Positions 6,247-12,158 are shown, counted from the stretch's first letter. The stretch is 12,158 nucleotides of DNA from JBQTJJ01 sp052387235 (GCA_052387235.1 JBQTJJ010000050.1:1-12158); one strand, 5' to 3'. A program made the numbers and translations. Notes: generated by a model from the letters alone, not told the origin.

Positions 6247-7110
6247 ATGGGTGACCGAGCAGCGGAGACGCCGGCCGCGTCCCCGGCCTGGGTGGCGTCG
6301 GGGACATGGACCGACATCCGGTACGAGACGGCGGAGGGGATCGCCAAGATCACCATCAACCGGCCCGAGGTGCGCAACGCCTTCCGGCCCCAGACGGTGT
6401 TCGAGCTGGGATCGGCCTTCACCCTGGCCCAGGACGACCCCGACGTCGGCGTCGTCATCCTCACCGGGGAGGGACCCCTGGCCTTCTGCTCCGGCGGCGA
6501 CCAGCGGGTCCGGGGTCCCGACGGCTACATCGGCGACGACGCCGTGGCCCGGCGTGGCATCGGCCGCCTCAACGTGCTCGATCTCCAGATCCAGATCCGG
6601 CGCTGCCCCAAGCCGGTGATCGCCATGGTGGCCGGCTACGCCATCGGCGGCGGCCACGTGCTCCACGTGGTGTGCGACCTCACCATCGCCGCCGACAACG
6701 CCCGCTTCGGCCAGACCGGGCCCAAGGTGGGGTCGTTCGACGCCGGCTACGGCTCCGGGCTTCTGGCCCGGATCGTGGGGCAGAAGAAGGCGCGGGAGAT
6801 CTGGTTCCTGTGCCGCCAGTACGACGCGGCCGAGGCCCTGCAGATGGGCCTGGTCAACACCGTGGTCCCGCTCGAGCGGCTGGAGGCCGAGACGGTGCAG
6901 TGGTGCCGGGAGATCCTGCGGATGTCGCCCCTGGCCCTGCGGGTGCTGAAGGCGTCGTGCAACGCCGCCGACGACGGGCTGGCCGGCATCCAGCAGCTGG
7001 CCGGCGACGCCACTCTCCTCTTCTACATGAACGAGGAGGCCCAGGAGGGCCGCAACGCCTATGTGGAAAAGCGCCCGCCCGACTTCTCGCGCTTCCCCCG
7101 GCGCCCGTGA
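6247..7110 (+). CDS. menB: 1,4-dihydroxy-2-naphthoyl-CoA synthase (MenB)
   Basis: A 287-residue crotonase-family enzyme that closes o-succinylbenzoyl-CoA to 1,4-dihydroxy-2-naphthoyl-CoA, in the cytoplasm. The sequence closely follows E. coli MenB: NRPEVRNAFRP at 38-48, FCSGGDQRVRG at 80-90, AGYAIGGGHVLH around 134-137 (oxyanion-hole glycines), FGQTGPKVGSFDAGYG at ~154-169 with Asp165, then VGQKKAREIWFLCRQYDA and the C-terminal EGRNAYVEKRPPDFSRF. Position 158 is Gly (QTG), the form that uses bicarbonate as catalytic base, not the Asp (QTD) of mycobacterial MenB. The ATG at 6247 follows a -10-like TAGGGT with at most a few bases of leader. The first ~20 residues are a non-conserved Ala/Pro-rich extension. 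The stop overlaps the menA start by 4 bp (GTGA), so the two are an operon. Confidence 0.95.
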   Translation: MGDRAAETPAASPAWVASGTWTDIRYETAEGIAKITINRPEVRNAFRPQTVFELGSAFTLAQDDPDVGVVILTGEGPLAFCSGGDQRVRGPDGYIGDDAVARRGIGRLNVLDLQIQIRRCPKPVIAMVAGYAIGGGHVLHVVCDLTIAADNARFGQTGPKVGSFDAGYGSGLLARIVGQKKAREIWFLCRQYDAAEALQMGLVNTVVPLERLEAETVQWCREILRMSPLALRVLKASCNAADDGLAGIQQLAGDATLLFYMNEEAQEGRNAYVEKRPPDFSRFPRRP

Positions 7111-8000
7111 CCGGCGGGGCCGCGCCCGGCGGCGGCACCGTCGGGTCGCGCTGGCTGGCCGGGGCCCGGCCCCGCACCCTTCCCGCCGCCGTGGTACCGG
7201 TCCTCGCCGGCACGGCGGTGGCGGCGTCGCAGGGCGACGTGGTCTGGTGGCGGGCCCTGCTGGCCCTGATGGTGTCGCTGGCCATCCAGGTCGGCACCAA
7301 CTACGCCAACGACTACTCCGACGGCGTGCGCGGCACCGACGACGTGCGGGTCGGGCCGGTGCGCCTGGTGGCGGGCGGGCTGGCCACCGCCGGCGAGGTG
7401 AAGCGGGCCGCCTTCGCCGCCTTCGGCGTGGCCGGGCTGGCCGGGCTGGTCCTGGCCCTGGTGGCCGGCCCCGAGCTGCTGCTCGTGGGCGCCGCCTGCC
7501 TGGCCGCGGGATGGTTCTACACGGGCGGGTCCCGCCCCTACGGCTACATCGGCCTGGGCGAGGTGGCGGTGTTCGTGTTCTTCGGCCTGGTGGCCACCGT
7601 GGGCTCGGCCTACGTGCACCTGGAGCGGGTCAGCGCCCTCGCCGTGCTGGCGTCGGTCCCGGTGGGGCTGCTGGCCACCGCCCTGCTGGTGGTCAACAAC
7701 CTGCGTGACATCCCCACCGACGCCGCCTCGGGGAAGCGCACCCTGGCCGTGCGCCTCGGCGACCACACCACCCGGCTCCTGTACGTGGCCTGCATCGCCG
7801 GCGCCTTCGCCGTCCTGCCGCCGCTGGCGCTGGCCCGGCCCGCCGTCCTGGTGGCCTTCGCCGCCATCCTCCCGGCCCGCCGGCCGGTCCTGGCCGTCCT
7901 GGACGGCTCGCGGGGACGGGACCTGGTGCCCGTGCTGGTGGCCACCGGAAAGGTCCAGCTCGTGTTCGGCGTGCTCCTCGCCCTCGGCCTCGCCCTGTAG
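7107..8000 (+). CDS. menA: 1,4-dihydroxy-2-naphthoate polyprenyltransferase (MenA)
   Basis: A 297-residue UbiA-superfamily membrane prenyltransferase that joins a polyprenyl chain to 1,4-dihydroxy-2-naphthoate to make demethylmenaquinone. The first Asp-rich motif is NDYSDGVRGTD at 68-78 (Asp69, Asp72, Asp78), and the second is NNLRDIPTDAASGKRTLAVR from 197 (Asp201, Asp205), the form typical of MenA rather than of UbiA or chlorophyll synthases. WLAGARPRTLPAAVVPVLAG at 16-35 is the usual MenA N-terminus. About eight or nine hydrophobic helices fill the rest. The start is GTG at 7107 in a 4-bp GTGA overlap with menB, implying coupled translation. The gene ends 33 bp before the convergent tad operon end. 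Length is normal for the family. Confidence 0.95.
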   Translation: MTGGAAPGGGTVGSRWLAGARPRTLPAAVVPVLAGTAVAASQGDVVWWRALLALMVSLAIQVGTNYANDYSDGVRGTDDVRVGPVRLVAGGLATAGEVKRAAFAAFGVAGLAGLVLALVAGPELLLVGAACLAAGWFYTGGSRPYGYIGLGEVAVFVFFGLVATVGSAYVHLERVSALAVLASVPVGLLATALLVVNNLRDIPTDAASGKRTLAVRLGDHTTRLLYVACIAGAFAVLPPLALARPAVLVAFAAILPARRPVLAVLDGSRGRDLVPVLVATGKVQLVFGVLLALGLAL

Positions 8001-8033
8001 GCGCGGCGCCGGCGGCGCTCCAGGAGCCGGGCT
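8001..8033. terminator. Possible weak terminator hairpin between convergent menA and tad operons
   Basis: GCGCC (8006-8010) and GGCGC (8014-8018) form a 5-bp all-G/C stem with a 3-nt loop in the 33-bp gap between two convergent stops. No T-run follows on either strand, so it is not a classical intrinsic terminator, and in sequence this G+C-rich such stems arise by chance. Confidence 0.25.
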
Positions 8034-8528
8034 TCAGCAGACGGTGGCGGGGTCGCCCCGCCGCACCGCGGCCCCGTCGTCGGCGCCGACGGCGGTGGCC
8101 ACGGCCCGGCCGGTGACCATCCGGCCCCGCGGCCCGCCCGGGATGGCCTTGGCGAAGATGTACTCCACCCGGCCGGTGAGGATCACGCAGACCTGGTTGC
8201 CCGGGGCCCGGACCCGCTCGATGCCGGCGTCGCGCACGCCGCCCGGGGCGCGCCGGGCCAGGGCCTGCTCGGCGAAGCGGGCCGCCATCTCGTCGTCGAT
8301 CTCGATGTCGCCCGGGCTCCCGTCCGGGCCGCCGGCGTAGAAGGACCGGTCGGACACGGCGGCGGTGGCGGTGTCGTTGGCCACGGCCGCCGCCGCGCTG
8401 GTGAGCTCGCGCTGGGCCAGGAAGGCGATGGAGAAGTCCACGGCGATGGAGCCGAGGACGAACAGGACCAGGATGGCGGCCGGGACCAGCATGAGCACGG
8501 AGCCGGCCTGCCGGCGCCGGTCAGCCAC
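8034..8528 (-). CDS. TadE/TadG-like pilus assembly protein
   Basis: A 164-residue protein with a short basic N-terminus (VADRRRQAGS), one membrane helix at ~11-37 and an extracytoplasmic remainder. The helix is followed by AQRELTSAAAAVANDTATAA, the small-residue helix characteristic of TadE/TadG-like Flp-pilus proteins. It has Cys in VCVIL and a C-terminal Cys. Such proteins are pseudopilin-like and found at the end of tad operons; this is the last gene of the operon here. The start is GTG at 8528, overlapping the preceding gene by 8 nt. There is no C-terminal VWA domain, so it is not full TadG. Exact role unknown. Confidence 0.75.
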   Translation of the reverse strand: MADRRRQAGSVLMLVPAAILVLFVLGSIAVDFSIAFLAQRELTSAAAAVANDTATAAVSDRSFYAGGPDGSPGDIEIDDEMAARFAEQALARRAPGGVRDAGIERVRAPGNQVCVILTGRVEYIFAKAIPGGPRGRMVTGRAVATAVGADDGAAVRRGDPATVC

Positions 8529-8979
8529 CGCAGGTGGCGGTGCCGGGCAGGCCGCTGCGGTAGGGGTCGACGACCTCGGAGTGGCGGGCCGTCACGGTGA
8601 TGCCGTTGCCGGCCTGGCCCAGCAGCGGGATGGCGACGAGGGGGACGACGTAGCGCACCTCGGCCGCGGCCCGGGCGCAGCGTGCGAACCGGCCCGGACC
8701 GCCGGCGCCGTCCACCTCGATCTGCAGCTCGGCCCTGCTCCGGTCGCGGCCGTGGGCGGTGAGGGCGGCGTCGGACGCGGCCAGCGCGGCCGGGTAGGCC
8801 TCGCGCTCCGAGGTGGTCTCCACGTAGGTGCGGGCCGCCTCCCGGGCCGCCGACGTCACCGCCAGCTTGGCGTCGATCACGCCCCACGCGTTGGCCACCA
8901 CCAGGGTGCCGAAGACGAACACGAGCACGCCGAAGACCAGGCCCTCGATGCCGCCGACCTGGCCCGCCTCGTCCCTCAC
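8521..8979 (-). CDS. TadE-like pseudopilin protein
   Basis: A 152-residue protein. The N-terminus VRDEAGQVGGIEGLVFG resembles a prepilin-like leader, a short charged stretch and Gly before a hydrophobic helix at ~9-31. The helix continues into WGVIDAKLAVTSAAREAARTYVE, the TadE-style 'AAREAAR' amphipathic segment. The remainder is a small extracytoplasmic domain with Cys in RCARAAAEV and in the terminal TCGG, possibly a disulfide. GTG at 8979 overlaps the previous stop in GTGA (4 bp). A minor pilin or assembly role at the membrane is inferred from the family and the position in the tad operon. Confidence 0.78.
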   Translation of the reverse strand: MRDEAGQVGGIEGLVFGVLVFVFGTLVVANAWGVIDAKLAVTSAAREAARTYVETTSEREAYPAALAASDAALTAHGRDRSRAELQIEVDGAGGPGRFARCARAAAEVRYVVPLVAIPLLGQAGNGITVTARHSEVVDPYRSGLPGTATCGG

Positions 8980-9377
8980 CGCACCTCCTCCCGCCGCACC
9001 CGGACGGTGCGCACGATGTCACCCAGGCCGGCCGGGCCGGTGAGGCCGGCCGGGAGGAACGCGAGCCGCGGGGCCCGGGCCGTGAGCTCGACCACGTCCC
9101 CGCTCGCCGGCCCCCAGGTGAACGTGACCCGCCGGCCGAAGCTGCCCAGCTGGGCCTGGGCGTTGCGCTCGGCGTCGGCCATCGCCGCGGCGGAGCGCCC
9201 GGCGCCGAGGTCCGCCCCGGCCACCGCCTTGGCCGCGTCGTAGGTGGCGGCCGTCACCACCGACGTGGTGTACAGGCCCACCAGCACCTGGACGGCGAAG
9301 AGCAGCAGCAGCACGAAGACGCCGGCGCCCATGAGGGTGCCGATCATCCCGGCCCCCCGCTCGTCGGCGGGCCCCAC
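8976..9377 (-). CDS. TadE-like pseudopilin protein
   Basis: A 133-residue protein starting VGPADERGAGMIGTLMG and continuing into a membrane helix at ~12-35, then TTSVVTAATYDAAKAVAGADL, the small-residue segment seen in TadE-like proteins. A short extracytoplasmic domain rich in beta-type sequence follows (VTFTWGPASGDVVELTARAP). GTG at 9377 is preferred because it lies 2 nt after the upstream TAA; an open frame continues about 25 codons further back but overlaps the pilin-like gene. The stop overlaps the next gene by 4 bp. It is the first of three consecutive TadE/TadG-like genes. Its exact role in pilus assembly is unknown. Confidence 0.76.
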   Translation of the reverse strand: MGPADERGAGMIGTLMGAGVFVLLLLFAVQVLVGLYTTSVVTAATYDAAKAVAGADLGAGRSAAAMADAERNAQAQLGSFGRRVTFTWGPASGDVVELTARAPRLAFLPAGLTGPAGLGDIVRTVRVRREEVR

Positions 9378-9379
9378 CG

Positions 9380-9598
9380 TTACCGGATCTCGTCCAGCTT
9401 GTGGTTGACGTTGGTGTTCGACTTGGTGAGCGTGCCCTGGAAGAGCTGCCACATGAGCACGCCCAGGAAGGCCATGACGAGCACGGCGATGGCGGCCGAG
9501 ATCACCCCCTCGCCCCGCTCGTCGCGGGCGAGGCGGTGGAGCACGGCGGCGCGGGCCGTGCGCTGCCAGACGTAGCCGGACAGGAGAAGGTCGCTCAC
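9380..9598 (-). CDS. Small pilin-like membrane protein (candidate Flp pilin) of the tad operon
   Basis: A 72-residue protein: a basic amphipathic N-terminus (WQRTARAAVLHRLARDERGEG), then one hydrophobic helix at ~32-53 (VISAAIAVLVMAFLGVLMW) and a short polar tail ending KLDEIR. Size, single helix and position between tadC and the TadE-like genes fit an Flp-type pilin, and a Gly-Glu-Gly precedes the helix. The canonical Flp pattern with Glu at +5 after the processed Gly is not clear, so the major-pilin assignment is tentative. The start is GTG at 9598 because a strong AAGGAG lies just upstream; a second GTG six codons earlier, overlapping the tadC stop as GTGA, is the alternative. The long open frame above it is read-through of tadC and tadB in the wrong frame. 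Confidence 0.65.
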   Translation of the reverse strand: MSDLLLSGYVWQRTARAAVLHRLARDERGEGVISAAIAVLVMAFLGVLMWQLFQGTLTKSNTNVNHKLDEIR

Positions 9599-9604
9599 TG
9601 GTCG

Positions 9605-9610
9605 CTCCTT
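9605..9610 (-). promoter_or_regulatory. Shine-Dalgarno AAGGAG of the pilin-like gene
   Basis: AAGGAG reads 9610 to 9605 on the minus strand, 6 nt before the GTG at 9598. It is the clearest ribosome binding site noticed in the window and decides the start of the pilin-like gene. Strong independent initiation would suit a product needed in excess over its operon neighbours, as for a pilin. Confidence 0.7.
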
Positions 9611-9612
9611 GG

Positions 9613-10518
9613 TCACGAGCCGGAGAAGAGGCTGAGGGCCTCGATGAAGGGGATGGACAGGAAGATCACGCCCGGCACGAGGGTGGCCACGGTGACGGGG
9701 ATCCAGACCTGCTGGCCCCTGCGCTCCATGGTCTCCACCAGCTCGCGCTGCACGTCGCGCCGGATGCAGCGGGCCTCGTCGGAGATGAGGCGGCCCAGGT
9801 CGCCGGCCTCGCGGTTCAGGGCCAGGACGGGGACGAGGCGGTCGAGGGCCTCGACCCTGGCCACCGCCGCCCACTCCCGGAGCGCGTCCACCTCGGACAG
9901 GCCGTGGCGGATGCGGCTGGTGACCCGCTGGAGGTCCCGGGCACAGGCGCCCTGGCCGCGCGCCGCCAGCCGGTTGAGGGCGGAGCCGAGGGAGAACCCG
10001 GCCGACAGCAGCATGGCCAGCTGCTCGCTCACCACCGGAAGCTCCAGGAACAGCCGGCGGCGCCACTGCTCCGACGCCCTGGCCAGCTGCTGCTCGAGCA
10101 CCAGGAAGGCCAGCACGGGGCTCCCGAGGAGGAGCAGCACGGCGACGGCCGGGGCCGGGCGCAGGGCCACAGCCATCAGGGCGCCGAGACCGACGGCAGC
10201 CACGCTCCAGCCCACCTGGCGGACCCGGAAGGCGGTGACGTCGAGGGGTGAGTGCACCCGCTCGAGGCGCACCGACAGCTCCTCGCTGACGCCGAACAGC
10301 CGGGCCAGGCGCTCGCCCACCCGGCGCGACAGGGGGCCCACCACGTCGCGGAACGACTCCACCGACAGCAGGCCGCCGTGGTCGGGCCCGGCCATCCCGC
10401 CCGGGCTGTAGGGCCGCAGCCGCTGGACGAGCGGGGGCCGGGAGAACCAGCGCAGCTGGGACAGCAGCAGGGTGGCCCCTACCCACAGCACCAGGCCCGA
10501 CACGGCGAACAGCCTCAC
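9613..10518 (-). CDS. tadC: Type II secretion F-domain inner-membrane platform protein TadC
   Basis: A 301-residue polytopic membrane protein. Helices at ~3-22, ~101-119, ~123-141 and ~272-296 surround a cytoplasmic T2SSF domain at ~157-285: FLELPVVSEQLAMLLSAGFSL, LNRLAARG, HGLSEVDALREWA and the typical LNREAGDLGRLISDEA before RRDVQRELVETMERRGQQ. With TadB it forms the platform on which the CpaF/TadA ATPase works. The order after tadB and the C-terminal T2SSF position favour TadC. GTG at 10518 starts the N-terminal helix directly and lies 24 nt after the tadB stop, the largest gap inside the operon. The stop is followed 14 nt later by the pilin-like gene. Confidence 0.88.
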   Translation of the reverse strand: MRLFAVSGLVLWVGATLLLSQLRWFSRPPLVQRLRPYSPGGMAGPDHGGLLSVESFRDVVGPLSRRVGERLARLFGVSEELSVRLERVHSPLDVTAFRVRQVGWSVAAVGLGALMAVALRPAPAVAVLLLLGSPVLAFLVLEQQLARASEQWRRRLFLELPVVSEQLAMLLSAGFSLGSALNRLAARGQGACARDLQRVTSRIRHGLSEVDALREWAAVARVEALDRLVPVLALNREAGDLGRLISDEARCIRRDVQRELVETMERRGQQVWIPVTVATLVPGVIFLSIPFIEALSLFSGS

Positions 10519-10542
10519 GGCGGTGGCCGCCGGCGCCGGCTC

Positions 10543-11424
10543 TCAGGCATGGAACACCCGCTGCTCGTCGGGGAGCCGCATGAGCCGCCCGGCCCACAGC
10601 CAGCACGCCGCCACCACCGCCAGCCCGCCCGCCACCGCCAGCTGGCCACCCATGGTCCGGTACGCCTCCCGGCCGGTGCCGATGGAAAGGCCGGCCAGCG
10701 TCATGCCGAGCGGCACGATGAGCACGAAGCGGCGGGCGAACCTGACGCCGGCCTGCTTGGACTCGGCGTCCTTGCGCCCCTGGAGGTCCTGGATGCGGTC
10801 CTCCACCAGGGCCGACAGGCGCCGGTCGAGGTCGGAGCCGCCGATCTCGTAGGCCACGAGGAGCGTCTCGAGCGTGGTGTCGGCGGTGACGTCGGCCAGG
10901 CGTTCCTTCAGGACGGCCACGGTGCGGGGGAAGTCGGTGGACAGCAGCCACTCCCGCTCGGCCGCGTCGAAGGCGGGCCGCAGCTCGTCGGGGGCGTGCC
11001 GGCCCACCTCGAACAACCCCTGCGGGATCGACCGCCCCAGCGAGCCGGTCTGGAGGCGCAGCTCCTCGATCATGCGGGGCCACGCCTCCCGGGCCTCGAT
11101 GCGCCGGCGCTCCCGGCGGGCCCGGTACGACGCCACCGGGAAGGTGGCGCCGAACAGCCCCGCCAGCAGCGCCGGCAGGGCGCCGGCGAACAGGGCGTAG
11201 GCGACGGCGGCGCCCACCACGAACAGCACGGCCACCACCGCGGCGAACTCGCGCGGCGCCACGCCCTCGAGGCCGGCCTGGGCCAGCCAGTCGCCGGCCC
11301 GGCGGCGGGCGGCCCGCCCGGACGGCGCGGCCGGGCCGAAGCCGACGCCCGTCCAGCCGAGGGCGAGGGCGGTGTAGACGAGGAACACGCCGTAGGCGCC
11401 GGCCAGGGCGAGGGCGAGCGCCAC
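10543..11424 (-). CDS. tadB: Type II secretion F-domain inner-membrane platform protein TadB
   Basis: A 293-residue membrane protein with helices at ~1-22, ~60-97 (two), ~231-248 and ~259-279. The T2SSF domain lies at ~114-245: WPRMIEELRLQTGSLGRSIP, LADVTADTTLETLLVAYEIG, LDRRLSALVEDRIQDLQGRK and AESKQAGVRFARRFVLIVPLG. It follows the ATPase gene directly, as tadB does in tad loci, and partners TadC. The start is GTG at 11424, whose first base is the last base of the cpaF stop (TAGTG), so translation is coupled. The C-terminus ends LMRLPDEQRVFHA on the cytoplasmic side. Length is normal for the family. Confidence 0.88.
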   Translation of the reverse strand: MALALALAGAYGVFLVYTALALGWTGVGFGPAAPSGRAARRRAGDWLAQAGLEGVAPREFAAVVAVLFVVGAAVAYALFAGALPALLAGLFGATFPVASYRARRERRRIEAREAWPRMIEELRLQTGSLGRSIPQGLFEVGRHAPDELRPAFDAAEREWLLSTDFPRTVAVLKERLADVTADTTLETLLVAYEIGGSDLDRRLSALVEDRIQDLQGRKDAESKQAGVRFARRFVLIVPLGMTLAGLSIGTGREAYRTMGGQLAVAGGLAVVAACWLWAGRLMRLPDEQRVFHA

Positions 11425-11969
11425 TACCGGCTCAGCTGCCGGCCCAGGCGGCGGGCCCGGACCCTGGTCCCGGCCGCCACCGGGCCCGGGTCCGACTGGG
11501 TCGCGGGCGGAGGGGCCGGCTCGGACCGGACCGGGGCCGGGGCGGGGGGCGGCCCGAACGGGGCGGCGCTGGCGTCGAGCAGGTGGCGCACGTCGTAGCC
11601 GGCCATCTCGAGGGGCCGGGCGGCCCGGGCCGGGAGGTTGCCGGTCCAGGTGAGGGGCGCGCCGGCCGTCTCCCGGCGGAACAGCTCGGTGACGGTGAAG
11701 GCGCTGGAGTCCCGGCCCGTCTGCAGGTCCTCCACCGCCACCACCTCGCTCACCCGGACCCGGTCCCCGGTGCGGGTGCAGTGGACCACGACGTCGACGG
11801 CCTCGCTCACGAGCGAGTTCAACGCCGGCAGGGACAGCTCGCTCGACGTGTCGGCCAGCTGGCAGATGAAGCGCAGGCGGGTGAGCGCCTGGCGGGCCGA
11901 GCCGGCGTGGATGGTGGTGAACCCCTTCACGCCCGACGAGAGCGTGAGCAGCAGGGGCAGGGCCTCGGC
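11424..11969 (-). CDS. cpaF: CpaF/TadA secretion ATPase, C-terminal part only (5' end disrupted in this sequence)
   Basis: About 181 codons of the C-terminal half of a CpaF/TadA-family ATPase, the motor for Tad pilus assembly. The fragment opens AEALPLLLTLSSG and continues VKGFTTIHAGSARQALTRLRF, the expected stretch just after the family's VRG motif, including the conserved TTIHA His. The last ~50 residues are a Pro/Ala-rich tail ending in basic RVRARRLGRQLSR, beyond the usual fold. The Walker A and B boxes are absent: upstream of GCC at 11969 the sequence no longer matches the family and an in-frame TAA lies at 11987-11985. A GTG at 11930 is the first in-frame start inside the remnant but would give a non-functional ATPase. 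The gene is therefore broken by insertion or rearrangement, or an assembly error lies at 11969/11970. The stop overlaps the tadB start by one base. Confidence 0.82.
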   Translation of the reverse strand, partial: AEALPLLLTLSSGVKGFTTIHAGSARQALTRLRFICQLADTSSELSLPALNSLVSEAVDVVVHCTRTGDRVRVSEVVAVEDLQTGRDSSAFTVTELFRRETAGAPLTWTGNLPARAARPLEMAGYDVRHLLDASAAPFGPPPAPAPVRSEPAPPPATQSDPGPVAAGTRVRARRLGRQLSR

Positions 11970-12158
11970 ACTACCCCGAGAACGTTACCGACGATGCGCG
12001 GACCCTCTACCCGGCGGCGACGACGTGGAACGGGTAGTTCGCGGCGTCCGACGCACCGTGTCCCGGGTCCAACGATGCCGAGTCGGGGACGACTCCAGAA
12101 ATCTCGACCGCCGGGATGAATCGGTGTCGATGACATGCGGGGCAGGGCACCCCTGTCG
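11970..12158. other. Foreign or misjoined segment interrupting cpaF
   Basis: These 189 bp do not encode the expected upstream part of CpaF in any frame. G+C is about 67% by hand count, below the window's roughly three-quarters. A 16-nt perfect hairpin, GAGTCG-GGGA-CGACTC, lies at 12080-12095. On the minus strand a frame is open from the edge to a TAG at 12009-12007 (ending NYPFHVVAAG) and could be the tail of another gene, but I do not recognise it. No transposase, terminal repeat or intron domain is identifiable. It could be the edge of a mobile element, a rearrangement or a contig-end assembly artefact. Confidence 0.5.

Noticed and set aside
1967..6307. Minus-strand open frame of 1446 codons as one giant protein
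   Set aside because: Only its last 271 codons (PP2C) are real. The rest is out of frame with menE and VWA and antisense to the transpeptidase; its apparent repeats are the reverse reading of the GYW repeats.
4876..7110. menB as the end of a 744-residue protein starting inside the transpeptidase gene
   Set aside because: The upstream part is antisense to menE and low-complexity. MenB similarity starts near residue 20 of the product from the ATG at 6247.
6306..8000. menA as part of a 564-residue fusion with upstream sequence
   Set aside because: The upstream part is menB in the wrong frame. The GTG at 7107 in the GTGA overlap gives a normal-length MenA.
9380..11083. 567-residue minus-strand protein covering tadC and part of tadB
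   Set aside because: It is the pilin-like gene's frame continuing through tadC and tadB out of phase. The AAGGAG and GTG at 9598 mark the true start.
11927..12136. 69-residue minus-strand frame at the right end as a gene
   Set aside because: It is rich in Arg/Pro with no domain, runs into the cpaF remnant in the wrong frame and has no ribosome binding site.
11970..12158. Intein, group I or group II intron interrupting cpaF
   Set aside because: An in-frame stop lies 5 codons from the junction, so no intein. No group II domain V-like hairpin or intron-type 3' end is recognisable next to 11970, and too little sequence is present to judge a group I intron.
1..12158. tRNA, rRNA or riboswitch
   Set aside because: No tRNA-like sequence or conserved riboswitch core was seen, and no gap between genes is long enough to hold a typical leader except 3616-3724, which shows none.

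Overview
The window is about three-quarters G+C, has almost no intergenic space and starts 9 of its 13 genes with GTG. Together with a menaquinone pathway, an actinobacterial-type Tad locus and a secreted protein built of 'GYWLVAADGGVFAFG' repeats, this points to a high-GC actinobacterium. The repeat style suggests the Acidimicrobiia in particular, but that is an inference from recollection of the family, not a database result.

Layout. (1) Positions 1-3615, minus strand: a tight three-gene operon encoding, in transcription order, a von Willebrand A (VWA) protein, a PP2C-type phosphatase and a membrane-anchored kinase-like protein that runs off the left edge. This is the VWA/PP2C/kinase triad known from TerY-type clusters and from E. 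coli yegL/yegK/yegI. The junctions are 2 nt and a 1-nt TGATG overlap. (2) Positions 3725-5170, plus strand: a secreted L,D-transpeptidase with six about 42-residue repeats, a peptidoglycan-binding domain and a YkuD catalytic domain, divergent from the triad. (3) Positions 5161-8000: menaquinone genes. menE (minus) converges on the transpeptidase with a 10-bp overlap and diverges from menB-menA (plus) across only 21 bp, which hold a symmetric TANNNTA element that may fire in both directions. (4) Positions 8034-11969, minus strand: the distal part of a tad/Flp-type pilus or secretion operon: cpaF (C-terminal part only), tadB, tadC, a 72-residue pilin-like protein and three TadE/TadG-like pseudopilin-like proteins, nearly all translationally coupled. 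(5) Positions 11970-12158: sequence that does not continue cpaF, is lower in G+C (about 67%) and places an in-frame stop just upstream of the cpaF remnant. It is an insertion, a rearrangement or an assembly junction.

Working together: VWA, phosphatase and kinase form a putative phosphorylation switch at the membrane. The transpeptidase remodels the wall. MenE, MenB and MenA are consecutive menaquinone steps (OSB to OSB-CoA, to DHNA-CoA, and later DHNA to demethylmenaquinone). The tad genes build a surface appendage. No RNA genes, CRISPR arrays or recognisable transposase genes were seen. The strongest points for a second look are the triad kinase with arginine at the usual catalytic-lysine position, the repeat-YkuD fusion, the shared menE/menB promoter element and the break in cpaF.
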